Assembly (NCBI GenBank): GCA_026545765.1
Contig: CM048840.1
Location: 22,262,765-22,326,764, forward strand
DNA from: Plantago major
Lineage: Eukaryota; Streptophyta; Magnoliopsida; Lamiales; Plantaginaceae
Reading direction: 5' to 3'
Length of the DNA: 64,000 nt
The position numbers were made by a program, and so were the translations under genes. Below, in pieces: positions 11,655-22,498 of this stretch. Each line of letters begins with the position of its first letter. Position 1 is the stretch's first letter. The notes below the pieces were generated by a model. The model was given only the letters and a program-made list of their open reading frames with translations, was not told where the DNA came from and ran no database searches.

Positions 11655-12276
11655 TTCTACTTGTCTAGCTAGTTATGCAAGGTATCATATATATATAATT
11701 GAATGAATTATTTCAGAACTAAAAAGTAGGGAACGCTACATGTCAACTTTAAGTTTTCAATTATAATTTTACTTTGACTGTATAATTTTGAATTATTAGA
11801 GAACTCAAATCTTGAGCTCATGCTTTGATTATAAATCATGTTCATTGAATGAATTTTCAGTTTCAGCTTATATTTCTTCTTCAACTATTGCCATGCCATC
11901 TAACTAAATTAATTAGTGTATTTTTTTGCAAATGCATTTATTTGATTTCGTCTTTCTATGGTCGCAATTTGCAAACCAATGGCAGGCTGCAGCTGCAGTT
12001 GCAGCTAGATGAAATTACAAACTCAGCAGATTAACAATGCTAATTTTCATTTGATTTTAATATCTTGAAAATATATTAATCCTATATACATAACTTGCTA
12101 AACAAATTAAGTACTTATAAACTGTTCTTGATTCATCACAAGAACTAATTAAGAAGAGAAATTTTCTCAAAACAAGATCCACTCAAGTAATCCATCTCTC
12201 CAGCACTACAGCTTCTATCATATCTCTAATGATTTAGGCATTTAGCCTATAATACCAGTAACTAGTTACGACTTCA
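11655..12276. other. Intergenic between P450 copies B and C
   Basis: AT-rich, with a short CTGCAG/CTGCAGTTGCAG repeat near 11985-12005. It should contain the promoter of copy B, but no convincing TATA box was seen. Confidence 0.4.
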
Positions 12277-12877
12277 TTACGTAAGCAACCGATAACCAGG
12301 AATGGCCATAAGATGATTAGCCCTAGCAGTCACTAAGCCAAAATGTTCAGACATGTCCAAGTCATTTGGCAACATATCATTTGGAAGCTCCCAATCAAAG
12401 CAATGTACGTACCAGTTGCGCGACAACCAACCGCACCACTAATAGTCCAAGTTGCAGTCCAGGGCAGACCCTTCCGCCAGCACCAAACGATTTGAGTTGG
12501 AAATCACGTCCATGAAAGTCAATGTTGCTGCCAATAAATCTCTCTGGTGAAAACTTATGAGGCTCATGCCAAGAACTAGGATCTCTTCCAATAGCCCCAA
12601 CATTGACCATTATTCTCGATTTGTTTGGTATACGGAATTCATCAATCTCACAATCTTTCATGGACTCATACAAAAGTATCGGTATGGTAGGATGGAGTCT
12701 TAGAGACTCCTTGATCACACAATCCAAGTATGGGAGGCGTTCGAGGTGTGATTCGTCTACCATGTGTTCCAATCTGACTACATGTTCCAGTTCTTTCTTG
12801 AGTGTTTGCATTACTTCTGGATGCCTCAGGAGCTCTGATAGCGTCCATTCGACTGTTGTTGCTGTAGTATCCATACC
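12277..12877 (-). pseudogene. P450 copy C, exon 2 main part
   Basis: Encodes the I-helix remainder (MDTTATTVEW), ExxR (KESLRLHP), PERF (SPERF), a heme loop changed to FGAGGRVCPG, and the C-terminus ending GYRLLT at the TAA at 12277-12279. A 4-base duplication (GTAC) near 12405-12412 shifts the frame before the C-terminal stretch. The exon is interrupted at 12877 by a Mutator-like element, and its first 25 bases lie 12.4 kb away at 25275-25299. More diverged from copies A and B than they are from each other. Confidence 0.9.
12868..12877. repeat. Target-site duplication of MULE1, left copy
   Basis: TATCCATACC here and TATCCATGCC at 25275-25284 differ at one of ten positions. Mutator-like elements make duplications of about 8-11 bp. 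Both copies are P450 exon 2 sequence. Confidence 0.85.
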
Positions 12878-13125
12878 GAGAAAAAGACATAAATGGTCTC
12901 CAAGTATGGGGTATGGCGCACGCAGTGTAACGTTAGTTGGTCCCGATCAGATTAGTCCGAAAGTTTCAAAAATGTGGCAGAAAAGGACTTTTGGCACAAT
13001 TTTGACCTTGACCGCTGATTTGGCATGCCACTCAGCGAGTCAAAGTCAAAATTGACTGCCATGTCAGGAATTCATAAAAATAAAATGAAAAATTCAGGAA
13101 AAAAAAAAGAAAAGAGAAAAACAAT
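12878..13125 (+). repeat. Left terminal inverted repeat of MULE1
   Basis: Matches the reverse complement of 25019-25274 over nearly its full length with scattered mismatches and small indels. It ends in an A-rich stretch just before ACAAT. Confidence 0.85.
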
Positions 13126-13468
13126 AAAAAAAAGACGACAAAGAAGGCAAAGACGGCAAAGATGATGATATCGGAGTCCACGACGTAATCCGGTCAGCAA
13201 CTATGCCACAATAACAATACGTCGTGCGGGTATTTGCATTCGAGCTGGAGGAATAGTTAGACATGGATAATTGGTTAGAACTTCAGAGAAATTTGGATTA
13301 GGGTTTGTCGATGAAATTGGGGGAAATTGGTGAAGTTGTTGTTTTTTATAATAAGCAGGTGTTTTTTTTCATTATAATTTACTTTTTTTTTTGTTCTGTT
13401 AGTTTTTTGGAGGGAATCTTGGCGCCACTTTATTTCCTCCAATTTTCATTTTTTTTCTTTTTTATTGT
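13126..13468. other. Internal region of MULE1
   Basis: About 340 bp between the left inverted repeat and the copia LTR. The second half looks like a gene leader (ATGAAATTGGGGG context, T-rich), possibly captured host sequence, but nothing is recognisable. Its last five bases, ATTGT (13464-13468), are the left target-site duplication of copia C1. Confidence 0.5.
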
Positions 13469-14210
13469 TGAAAGAACGTACGGACCTAGGACTTTGCACT
13501 TCTTACTGAAACACCACTGTTAGTAGCAATGTTACTACAACAGTTGGTGTCATAGTGACATGAACAATCAAATGCACAGCGAAATTAAGTAAACAATAAC
13601 AGCAAACAAGATGTTTCTTTCTAGTAGGTATATAAATATACCTACTGCGCCCAAGACAAATATCCACTATAATAAAGAAGATTTACAAAACTAGGTTTAA
13701 ACTCTTCAATGAGAAAAGATCAAACACTAGAACTAGTCGGAATGAATTATTCCAAAGCACCTAAACTAGACACTTCAAAGACTAGTAAAACTATGAGAGG
13801 ATTACAACTATTGATTGTGAATCTTAAATCTCTAAAATCCGTAATCTTCTTCATCACTTGATCTGGTATTTATAATACTTCAATTTGACACCGATACGCA
13901 GAATCAAGTCTTCATCTTTGTCCTTATCTTCAAGAGTCCAAATCATTCAATCTTCTAAGAGTCCATAAGATATTGACTTCCAAGAGTCCCTTGTATCTTG
14001 TCTTCTAAGACTCCATGGCTTTCTTGAATATAAGTGGCTTCTTACCTGAAACCAAACAATCACAAACATGGAACTAGGTTAACGTTAGTGAAAAAGGCAA
14101 TTATTAAATAAGTCCTTCAAAGTGCATAATTTCTGGACTGAGACTGTTATAGCCATTGTTGCTGCAACAGTCATAGCAATGTTGCTACAACAGTGACAGC
14201 TGCACTTTCA
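13469..14210 (-). repeat. 3' LTR of copia C1
   Basis: In plus orientation starts TGAAAGAACG and ends GCACTTTCA. It matches the LTR at 24272-25013 at the same length, and the solo LTR at 8806-9513 in reverse orientation. Confidence 0.93.
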
Positions 14211-14224
14211 TTCTCCCCCTTAAT
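14211..14224 (-). other. Polypurine tract of copia C1
   Basis: The minus strand reads AAGGGGGAGAA directly before the 3' LTR. This is the usual primer for plus-strand DNA synthesis. Confidence 0.85.
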
Positions 14225-14427
14225 GCCTTTCTTCACAACACCTAGTGACATGTTACACAGAAGGAACATAACACAAATACTTCACATTAATTAAAAGAAA
14301 GACCACAATACAAAGAGGGAAACAAAATAATTAGGAAGACATTTTTTTTTTTTAAATAGTACAATAAACTAAGACACTAAAACAGACACTAGAACACAAA
14401 AGATTCACCCCTTCCTTCTTCTTCAAA

Positions 14428-14889
14428 CTAACCTCCCCCTTGTTGTGAGGAAAGGAGGGAAACTAGAGTCTGACGTTCCGCCATAAGCTCCTTAAGCTGA
14501 TCATCAATGTGCAGAATCTAATCCATAAGCATTTGGTCAGGTTGATTGAGTGGGCGCTGAAGCACTGGTATGGCTGCAACAGTGTGAGTAACAGTGCCAG
14601 AAACTGGAATGCTAGCTGATGTCCAAGGAAGGTCTTGAACTCTGGTGGAGTTAACCAGTCGATGAGACACGCTGTACGACTGAAATGGAGCCACTAAGAT
14701 TTCTCCTGCAACGGAAGCAAAGTTTCGAGCACTAATGTACCCAAAGATGAGGGGAAGGATACATCAAATTTCCTACAGCTCCTTTCACACCAAAGAAGCC
14801 CAAGTTTCGAGCACTGATGTACCAGGTGATGGGGAGGGGGAATGAGAAAGCTGGAAAAGTGTTTCAGCAGCTTGGGCAATGGAATCCAT
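14428..14889 (-). pseudogene. Extra ORF remnant downstream of pol in copia C1
   Basis: A reading frame starting MDSIAQAAETLFQLSHSP at 14889 and ending in a short helical stretch (DDQLKELMAERQTLVSLLS) and QQGGG at the TAG at 14428 can be followed through at least two stops and frameshifts. It sits between pol and the polypurine tract, where some plant copia elements carry an additional, env-position ORF. No similarity to a known protein was recognised. Confidence 0.45.
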
Positions 14890-16187
14890 GGTAGAGAAAG
14901 AAGTAACAAGAATGATGAATATGAAACAGAAGAGAAGAGAAAACGAAAATCAAGAGAGAAAGGTAGAAGAAATACAGAGAGAAACACATGTATAAAAAGA
15001 AAGGATCTGACCTTAAAAGGAAGATGAAGAGTCCACAATTAAAGCAACACCATCATTACTATGGTTAGTTGAAGAGTCCATACTTTATGTAACATTAGAT
15101 ACAATGTTTTTGTAACTATGAGACCAAGGACTTAGGTGTTTGGCTTAGAGTGTAACTGGAAACAGGAAGTTTGAATCTGGATAAAACTGCTTCAAATATC
15201 CAAAGCTAAAAGAATCCTGAAAAAACACATGATCTGAACAAAGACACTTAGGTGTCACCTGATAAGTCAAGAATTATAGCACTTGGAGAGAAACAAGTAT
15301 CCAAAAGTTCTGAAAGACATAAACTCTCAAAAATACCAAGTCATAATAGATAATTAAACTTAAGAAAACTCCTGTTATCATTTTAGAGGTCGAACAGAAC
15401 AGATTCCCAAGACTCACTGTTGGACCAACAGTTACTCCAACATCCTTTCCCACAGGAAGAACAACACCTACCAAATAAATCTCCCCCTTAAGGCAAACTC
15501 CTAAAAACTTTTAAATCATGCAGTTTCTATCATGACCAAGCACAACACCCCAAAACAACATCAAGAAAGATATGTAACCAATCTCCCATCTGTACTCCTC
15601 TTTGTAAATTAAAATTAAAACAAAGCAACTGGTTGAGGCCTCTATTCGTAGCTATTCAGGGGTGACTAAAAGTCGGCGAACCATGTCAAATAATTGGAAC
15701 GCGCATGAATCCCGTCCAAAGCCTAAGCTTATGCGGAGTGAAGGCAGACACGCGACTTTTAGCATATGGTAGAATAGCTTAAACAGAACTGAGTGCTAAA
15801 ATGATTCAATGTAGGCTTAGAGAATCGAGGGACTTATTTAAGTCGTATGCAACTCATAGCATTACTCAACAAAACATTGGCCCCCATTGGGCTCTTCTTG
15901 GTTGGCCATCATTAGGCTCTTTTGTGGCCACCATTGGGCTCCTTTTAGTTGCTTTCACAACAAGACAAGATTTAGAGGAGTTAGTCAGGAAAACAAAGAA
16001 AACAAGGTTCTCAAGACATTGAAAGAGAAGAGGCTGACAGTAGACCAGGTCATAACAAATGCATGTACTTAGACAAACACAAAACACACAAGAAAAAGAC
16101 AAGATGCAGGCAAGAAGACACACATCACAAGCATATGCAACACTGTTGATCTGTGATGTTAAGATAACAGTGGCAGTAACAGTGTAC
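14890..16187. other. 3' untranslated region of copia C1
   Basis: No coding sequence recognised. A short three-fold imperfect repeat built around CATTGGGCTC lies at about 15880-15945. Confidence 0.5.
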
Positions 16188-16824
16188 CTAATGAATGCAC
16201 AGGCCAAGAGCCCTTCTTAGACTGAAGAATCTCTCGGAATCCAAGGGTTTGGTAAATATGTCTGCAAGTTGATTGTTGGTGTCTATATGCTGGATGTTAA
16301 CAACTTGTAGATTAACCAAGTCTCTAAGGAAGTGATGCCTAATGTCTATATGCTTAGTGCGTGAGTGTTGAACCGGGTTCTTAGATATGTTGATGGCACT
16401 AAGGTTATCACAAAACATAAGTAAACTGTCACTCGTAAGACCATAATCATGCAACATATTTTTTAACCAGATTAACTGAGTGACACAACTACCATGACCA
16501 CATACTCGGACTCAAAGGTGGACAAGGAAACACAATTCTGTTTCTTGCTATACCATGATACCAGATTTTTCCCTAAGTAAAAACATCCACCACTAGTGGA
16601 TTTTCGATCATCTACATCTCCCGCCCAATCAGAATCACTGAACCCAATGAGATTAGTGTCAGTTTCCTTTATGTACCATAAGCCTAAACTAGCAGTTCCG
16701 GATATGTATTTAAGGATGCGTTTAACTGCAGATAGGTGAGTAGTTCGGGGATTGGATTGATACCTGGCACACACATACACAGAGAACATTATATCTGGTC
16801 GACTGTCAGATAAGTACAGAAGAC
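16188..16824 (-). pseudogene. pol of copia C1: reverse transcriptase end and RNase H
   Basis: The minus strand continues the reverse transcriptase after the CACTA insertion with LYLSDSRPDI and then gives RNase H up to DSDWAGDVDDRKSTSG and the final ADIFTKPL motif, ending at 16188. A frameshift lies between 16472 and 16457. The other part of this gene, on the far side of the CACTA element, begins at 22499. Confidence 0.88.
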
Positions 16825-17240
16825 CACTACAAAAAATCTGGCCTGTAGCGACGGATAGATCCGCTGCCATGTTACCTATCCGTCGCCCAGCTCGGCGGAT
16901 CGGGCGACGGATAGAAAATCCGTCGCCCCCTGAGCCGTAATGACGGATAACAATCCGTCGTCGATTCATGACAGATTGACGACGGATTGATCATCCAATT
17001 ATTTTTTTAATTCGAAATTTAGCGACGGATAGATTCTATCCGTCGCTAAATATAGACGGATAGAATCTATCCGTCAAGATGTAGCGACGGATAGAATCTA
17101 CCCGCCGCTACATATAGCGACGGATAGAATCTATCTGTCGCTAAATATTTTATGGACTAGTGACGGAATTTGAAATTCGTCACTAATTCACCATCCGTGA
17201 ATTCCGTCACTAATTCCGTCACTATTTATTTCATATTAAT
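16825..17240. repeat. Left terminal and subterminal repeats of CACTA1
   Basis: After the CACTA terminus, GCGACGGATA-type units occur in both orientations, many arranged as short hairpins, up to about 17130. Diverged TGACGGAATT-type units follow. Confidence 0.88.
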
Positions 17241-17377
17241 CCCTATTTTTCGTAGTTCACCTATTTAATCAATATAATGTTCGATAATAAATCAATAATA
17301 CGAAAAATGTTTCAATGAATAAAAAAGTAATATTCGGAGCTGGAGAAATTATCCAAACAAGTGTAAATATGAAAAAA

Positions 17378-18334
17378 TCAACATACAGATACATAACTAG
17401 CTATCGACGGGGTGGGGTGGGTGATGGCGAATCGGGACATGAATCGCTCCATCTCAGAATCAAGGCGCCGTTTCTCCTCCCTTTCTCTGTCGCGGCGCTC
17501 CATCTCGTCCCTTTGTTGCTCCATCTCTTGAGTTAGCCGAGCAACATGTTCCCGGACCTGCGACTGCACCATTTCCGAGACCTGGTCCTGTGTGTAAACC
17601 GGACGTCTGGACTGCTGGGACGATGATGAGGAGCACCCTGGACTAGCCAGGCTCAAACCGAGGCTCCCGAGTCCATATATTCGTCCTTTCTTGTCCGGTT
17701 TGTTGACCTCTAGGAAGATGTTGTCAACTTGTTCGATTGACAACACATCACCCGTCTCGTCCTTCCCCGCCGCCACCGAGCATCAACCTCAGCCTGAAAT
17801 CGTAAATAGCAGATATAATGATCAGTTACTTTTTTAAAAAAGTAACTTGTAATAGTGTACAAATATGAACTTTAAGCAACATAAACATACCGCAATAGAC
17901 GATGCCCGGAAGTCGGTCCATACCATACCTTCCGCAGCCTTCTTGAAGATGGCATACTTGGATGTCACCTCCCCGTACACCGAATCAAACCAGATCTAGT
18001 CAACAATTTATCATCTACAAGTAATAGAGCATACACGTAATGCTAGATTGCAAAAACACATATATACGCACCGATTGATAATAATCAGTAACAGTAGATC
18101 GCCTCCCAAGGTGGTGAACGCCCTTCTGCCAGACGATCGGGATGCCCGGTTACTGTTGGTCCAAGCAACGCCTGGACATCGATTCGGGCGCCAGAGGCAT
18201 CCCAAAGGCCCACTCCGTTGCATCAACTGTGGAGGATTGGGCCACCCGATCCCGAATGGCCTTCCACGCATGACCATATCCTCAGATAGTTTGGATCCCA
18301 CAGTCTCGTAAACACGCCAGATCTGTGGGATCAA
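17378..18334 (-). pseudogene. Transposase_24-like (Ptta/En/Spm accessory) gene of CACTA1
   Basis: Coding-like pieces on the minus strand: about 18300-18060 (stretch KAIRDRVAQSSTVDATEW, interrupted by stops), 18000-17890 (YGEVTSKYAIFKKAAEG) and 17776-17378. The last piece has a serine-rich linker and a Glu/Arg-rich coiled coil (MEQQRDEMERRDREREE). The organisation fits the second protein of plant CACTA elements, which binds DNA at the subterminal repeats. Intron limits are uncertain. Stops suggest it is broken. Confidence 0.6.
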
Positions 18335-18409
18335 CCTGCTGGGAATGAAGTACTCCTTCTACATTCCCAATTTCATACAACATCCAAAGTCAATACATGT
18401 CCTAACAAC

Positions 18410-18885
18410 ATAACAGATATGGTGACTAACATATCAACCAAATAAAGTGGCTAACATACCACTCACATATAGTGGCTAACATACCACTCACATATAGTGG
18501 CTAACATACCACTCACATTGTCCTAAAATTTACTAACACAATGAAGCATAACATATCACCCAAATAAAGTGGCTAACATACCACTCACATTGTCCTAAAA
18601 TTTACTAACACAATGGTGACTAACATATCACCCAAATAAAGTGGCTAACATACCACTCACATACAGTGGCTAACATACCACTCACATTGTCCTAAAATTT
18701 ACTAACACAATGGTGACTAACATATCACCCAAATAAAGTGGCTAACATACCACTCACATACAGTGGCTAACATACCACTCACATTGTCCTAAAATTTACT
18801 AACACAATGGTGACTAACATATCACCCAAATAAAGTGGCTAACATACCACTCACATACAGTGGCTAACATACCACTCATATTAAA
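18410..18885. repeat. 97-bp minisatellite inside CACTA1
   Basis: Tandem units built from AGTGGCTAACATACCACTCAC and a spacer beginning TTGTCCTAAAATTTAC. The spacer recurs at 18514, 18586, 18683 and 18780, giving one 72-bp step and two 97-bp steps. The AGTGG...CCACT part of each unit is itself a small inverted repeat. Confidence 0.9.
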
Positions 18886-18934
18886 ACGATTAATTATAAT
18901 TACAAACAAATGAATGTCATATTTTAACTTACCC

Positions 18935-20384
18935 TCACTCATCAAGTACTGCCCTCATGCGCTCCGAGATGTGGCTCCAACACTCACCACCCTGCCCCGG
19001 TGGCTCTCTCCTGCTCCGGAAGATGTCACCTAGTTTGTTGTGCACCTCCCGAGGCCATAAGCTGTTGTCAATGTATAAGATACAAGAAACGAATATACAA
19101 GAAACGAATTTGTGCACCAGTAAGTCTTATCTGGGCTTTTTTGTTGACGACTTTATTTTTCAAGAATTGATCCTTGTTCTTCCTGAACGGATGGTCACTT
19201 TCTAGCAACCTACGATGACAATCAAACCAACAAAATTTTCCACTACCCTTCAGTCTAAATGCATCTGTATCCTCCAAGCAATGTGGACATGCATATTTCC
19301 CTGATGTTTTCCTTCCAGATAGCATGGAGTATGCAGGGAAGTCACTCACGGTCCAAAGAAGAGCTGCTCTCAAGGTGAAGTTCTTTTTTGTCGACACATC
19401 ATATGCAGGGATACCATCCGTCCACAACTCGATCAGCTCCTTGATTAGGGGTTGCAAGAAAACATCCAACGTCAGTCCAGGATCTTTCGCCCGTGCACCA
19501 ATGCGATCGAAACATGAATGGCTCCTTCATGCACTCACCGGGGGGGCGGGGCAGATTGTACGGTGTGAGCATAACTGGCCAACAAGAGTATTTACGTTCA
19601 CTACCGAACGGGTTAAAACCATCCGTACAAAGTCCCAAACGTACATTTCTAGATTCGGCTGCAAACTCTGGATATGTCCTGTCAAACGATTTCCATGCGG
19701 GTGAGTCTGCTGGATGGTCCATTCTACCACCTTCAGCATTATCCGAGATTACTCGCTCCTTGTGCCACCGCATTTTATCCGCAGAAGCACTTGAAGCATA
19801 CAATCTTTTCAAACGAGGTGCTAGAGGGAAGTACCACATTTTCTTATGTGAGAGATTTTTCTTTTGTCGTTTCTTTGCAGCCCCCTCCTTGTAACGCTTG
19901 TACCGTTCCTTACCACAGAACTTGCATTCTATTAGATCTGCATCCTCCTCCCAATATATCATGCACATTTTCGGACAACAGTCTATGGTTACCAGTACCC
20001 TAATCCCCGCATCTTTTCTTCGCTTGGTAAAAGTTGGTGGAACTAGGTTTTTCAGACAAAGGTCCGACATTACGTCAACCCATTCATTGAAGCTCGTTTC
20101 AGATTGCTGGCCATTAGCCTTACAACTCATTAGCCGAGATAACAAAGACAACTCAGTGAGCTTACACCCCGGGTAAACCGGCTTCCTTGATGATTCTAAC
20201 AAGTCAAAGAACAACTGATCCTCGGGATTCGGTGGTTCCTCCACCTCCACCTTGGTTTCAGTGTTGGTTGTGTCCCTGAACTCCGCCCCTACAGCATCGT
20301 ACACCATTTGTTCGACTCGAGCTCGAATAGCATCACCTTGATTGGGATTGTTCCCGACTTGTTCATTTTTCTCTTCCTTCCACG
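18935..20384 (-). pseudogene. TNP2-type transposase of CACTA1, C-terminally truncated
   Basis: The ORF 20307-19399 covers the TNP2 N-terminal half, with a Cys-rich stretch CKFCGKERYKRY and the conserved LGLCTDGFNPF motif (an Asp of the catalytic region). ORF 19469-19068 continues in another frame with LWTVSDFPAYSMLSG and the Cys/His stretch CPHCLEDTDAF. The usual DUF4218 and DUF4216 C-terminal domains are missing. Instead the sequence passes within about 100 bp to SHISERMRAVLDE, which does not belong to TNP2. The second CACTA element at 40712-44396 has these missing domains. Confidence 0.82.
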
Positions 20385-20648
20385 TTATGCATATTGGTCA
20401 TATGTATTGACGGTCGCTTCCTCACCATGATGATTCCATACGATACGCAGTGAGAATCCATTTTTCCTCAAGTCTTGGACTACCACTTTAGGAGTCACGT
20501 ATTGCTTGTTTCTACCTTGTTTCATTGCACAAGGACACTTTATCAACCCATCCTTTACACAAGCGATTTGACATTGCAAATTCAATGAAACCTTCAACCC
20601 TTCGAAAACTCCATTGAACTCGCCATTGAGATGCGACAATACATCCAT
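20385..20648 (-). pseudogene. Transposase-associated domain of CACTA1, second copy
   Basis: About 87 residues with the pattern of the plant transposase-associated domain, such as LIKCPCAMKQGRNKQYVTP and IVWNHHGE. It normally forms the N-terminus of TNP2 and here lies directly upstream of it. Confidence 0.65.
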
Positions 20649-20889
20649 CCACGATCGGTATTCATTGAATAATTAGATAATAACGACACGTTTGAATTCA
20701 TTAGATCGAGTTCTTTCATTTACGATAATAAATCAATTTCACAATAATTCAATCAATTGCTACGTAATATAAGTTATATTAGCTCGATCAATTGTTACGG
20801 CATTACATAATATAAGTTACATCGACTTCAATTTTACCATAATGTTTGGTTTCATATATATATAAACTAATGATTACTAGTTATACAAG

Positions 20890-21378
20890 CTAGAGACAAA
20901 ACGGATCAAACTCCTCATTCTCATGCACCCCCTCCTCATCACTTGTGGCGCTCCTACCACAGAACTTGCATTCCAACAGATCTACATCCTCCTCCCAATA
21001 CACCATGCACATGTTCCAAAAGCGAGAAAAGGCACTCGATAGGCGCAAACCCGCCTCTCTCCTCCATTGAGGTATGACATGACGGTGCTTCCTCACCGTG
21101 ATGAATCCATACATGATACTCGGGCATGAATCCATAACGTCGCAAGTGCTCGAATCTGCAGAAGGCGTCATAAATTGCTTGTTCTGCGGGTTTCCAATGT
21201 GCAAGGACACTTTATCAACCCCCAATTGTACAAACCGGACGTCCCATGGCAAACGAGATGAAACCTTTAACCCTTCTACAAAACTCCTACAAACTCGCCA
21301 TTTATTTACGCATTTATCGTACATCCATGAGTTGAATTCATTGTATATATACTTTATTTTTAACCTGAGACGTTCCAA
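20890..21378 (-). pseudogene. Transposase-associated domain of CACTA1, first copy
   Basis: A longer version of the same domain (start MERLRLKIKYIYNEFNSWM), followed by MCMVYWEEDVDLLECKFCG. That second part repeats the MCMIYWEEDADLIECKFCG stretch inside the TNP2 ORF. It looks like a partial, internally deleted duplicate of the transposase 5' region. Confidence 0.65.
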
Positions 21379-22179
21379 TTGATTAGATCGTATTTAATTT
21401 ATTAGATCGATTCCAATTAGGATAAGAAGATTGTAGAGGTTAATTGTTAATTATTATATGTTGCTTATAAATTAATTATTAATTAAGTGTTCGATATTTA
21501 CAAAATTGGGAATATAATTTAACCATTTCAACCTCTTAGTACATATATTATATATTTAACATACATATCAAATTAACTAATTACTCTATACATATCAATT
21601 ACTACATATATTCATATCAAATTACATACTTAACATACAAATTTATCAAATCAAAACTACATACTTCTATACTTAACAAACATATCAAATTAACTAAACT
21701 AACTATATATACTTAACACACAAATCAAACTAACTACATACATTCATACATACCAAACTTAATTAACATACTACATACATTCATATCATTAATTAAACTA
21801 ACTATCAAATTGAACAAATTACATATAATTAATCAAATTAACTAAACTAACTACTACATACTTATCATATATACATATAATTGCTCAAATTAATCAAAAT
21901 AAACAAAATCCCCAAATTTTAAAAAACTAGGGTTTTAGCCAAAATACCTTGATTAATCGGTAGAAATCTGAAATTGATCGAAGAAACAAACTCCTTGTCC
22001 CACTAGCTTCGATTAGGCACCAAGATTGGCCGGAATAACGCAGAATTCACCGAAACCAAGAGAGGAGAAGAAGAGAATGAGGAAGAAGAAGGAGAAGAGG
22101 AAGAAAGTGAGGCATTACGCCTCTCGTCCGATTATGAAACTTCTGGCGGACACGTATCCGCTGCCCGTAGTCGATCCGT
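21379..22179. other. AT-rich interior of CACTA1
   Basis: No gene. About 400 bp of low-complexity sequence built from ACTAACTACATAC-like words, then a purine-rich GAAGAAG stretch (22050-22110) that may be a leader of the transposase transcript on the minus strand. Confidence 0.5.
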
Positions 22180-22498
22180 CGCCACATGTGGCGACGGATA
22201 GGTATCCGTCGCTATAAAGCGATGGATAATCTATCCGTCGCCCCGTTTTTTAAAAAAAAAAAAAATTTCCTTTTTTTTTTTTATCAAAGTCAAACTTGGG
22301 CGACGGATAATAATTATCCGTCGCCCAATTTAGCGACGGATACGTTATCCGTCGCCAATAAGCGACGGATGACAATTATCCGTCTCCAATTGGGGCGACG
22401 GATAGATTCCGTCGCCCCAATAAGCGATCCGTCGTTATGGGGCGACGGATTTCATCCGTCGCCCCATAACGTCGTTTTTTCCAGCTTTTCTTGTAGTG
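22180..22498. repeat. Right terminal and subterminal repeats of CACTA1
   Basis: At least ten GCGACGGATA/TATCCGTCGC units in both orientations, ending in TTTTCTTGTAGTG. They mirror the left end. Confidence 0.9.

Larger units (their letters stand above)
16825..22498 (-). mobile_element. CACTA (En/Spm) transposon CACTA1
   Basis: Begins CACTACAAAAAAT and ends TTTTCTTGTAGTG, flanked by the 3-bp duplication GAC (16822-16824 and 22499-22501). Both ends carry many copies of GCGACGGATA and its reverse complement, the subterminal repeats that bind transposase in this superfamily. It is inserted in the reverse transcriptase of copia C1. The coding content on the minus strand is a truncated TNP2 transposase and a Transposase_24-like gene. 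Confidence 0.93.

Noticed and set aside
18011..18334. The 107-codon ORF on the minus strand as a gene
   Set aside because: Composition and neighbours suggest another frame of the same strand carries the Transposase_24-like sequence.
18410..18885. CRISPR-like array of short repeats and spacers
   Set aside because: The 'spacers' are themselves identical between units, the period is constant at 97 bp, and the array lies inside a plant transposon. It is a minisatellite.
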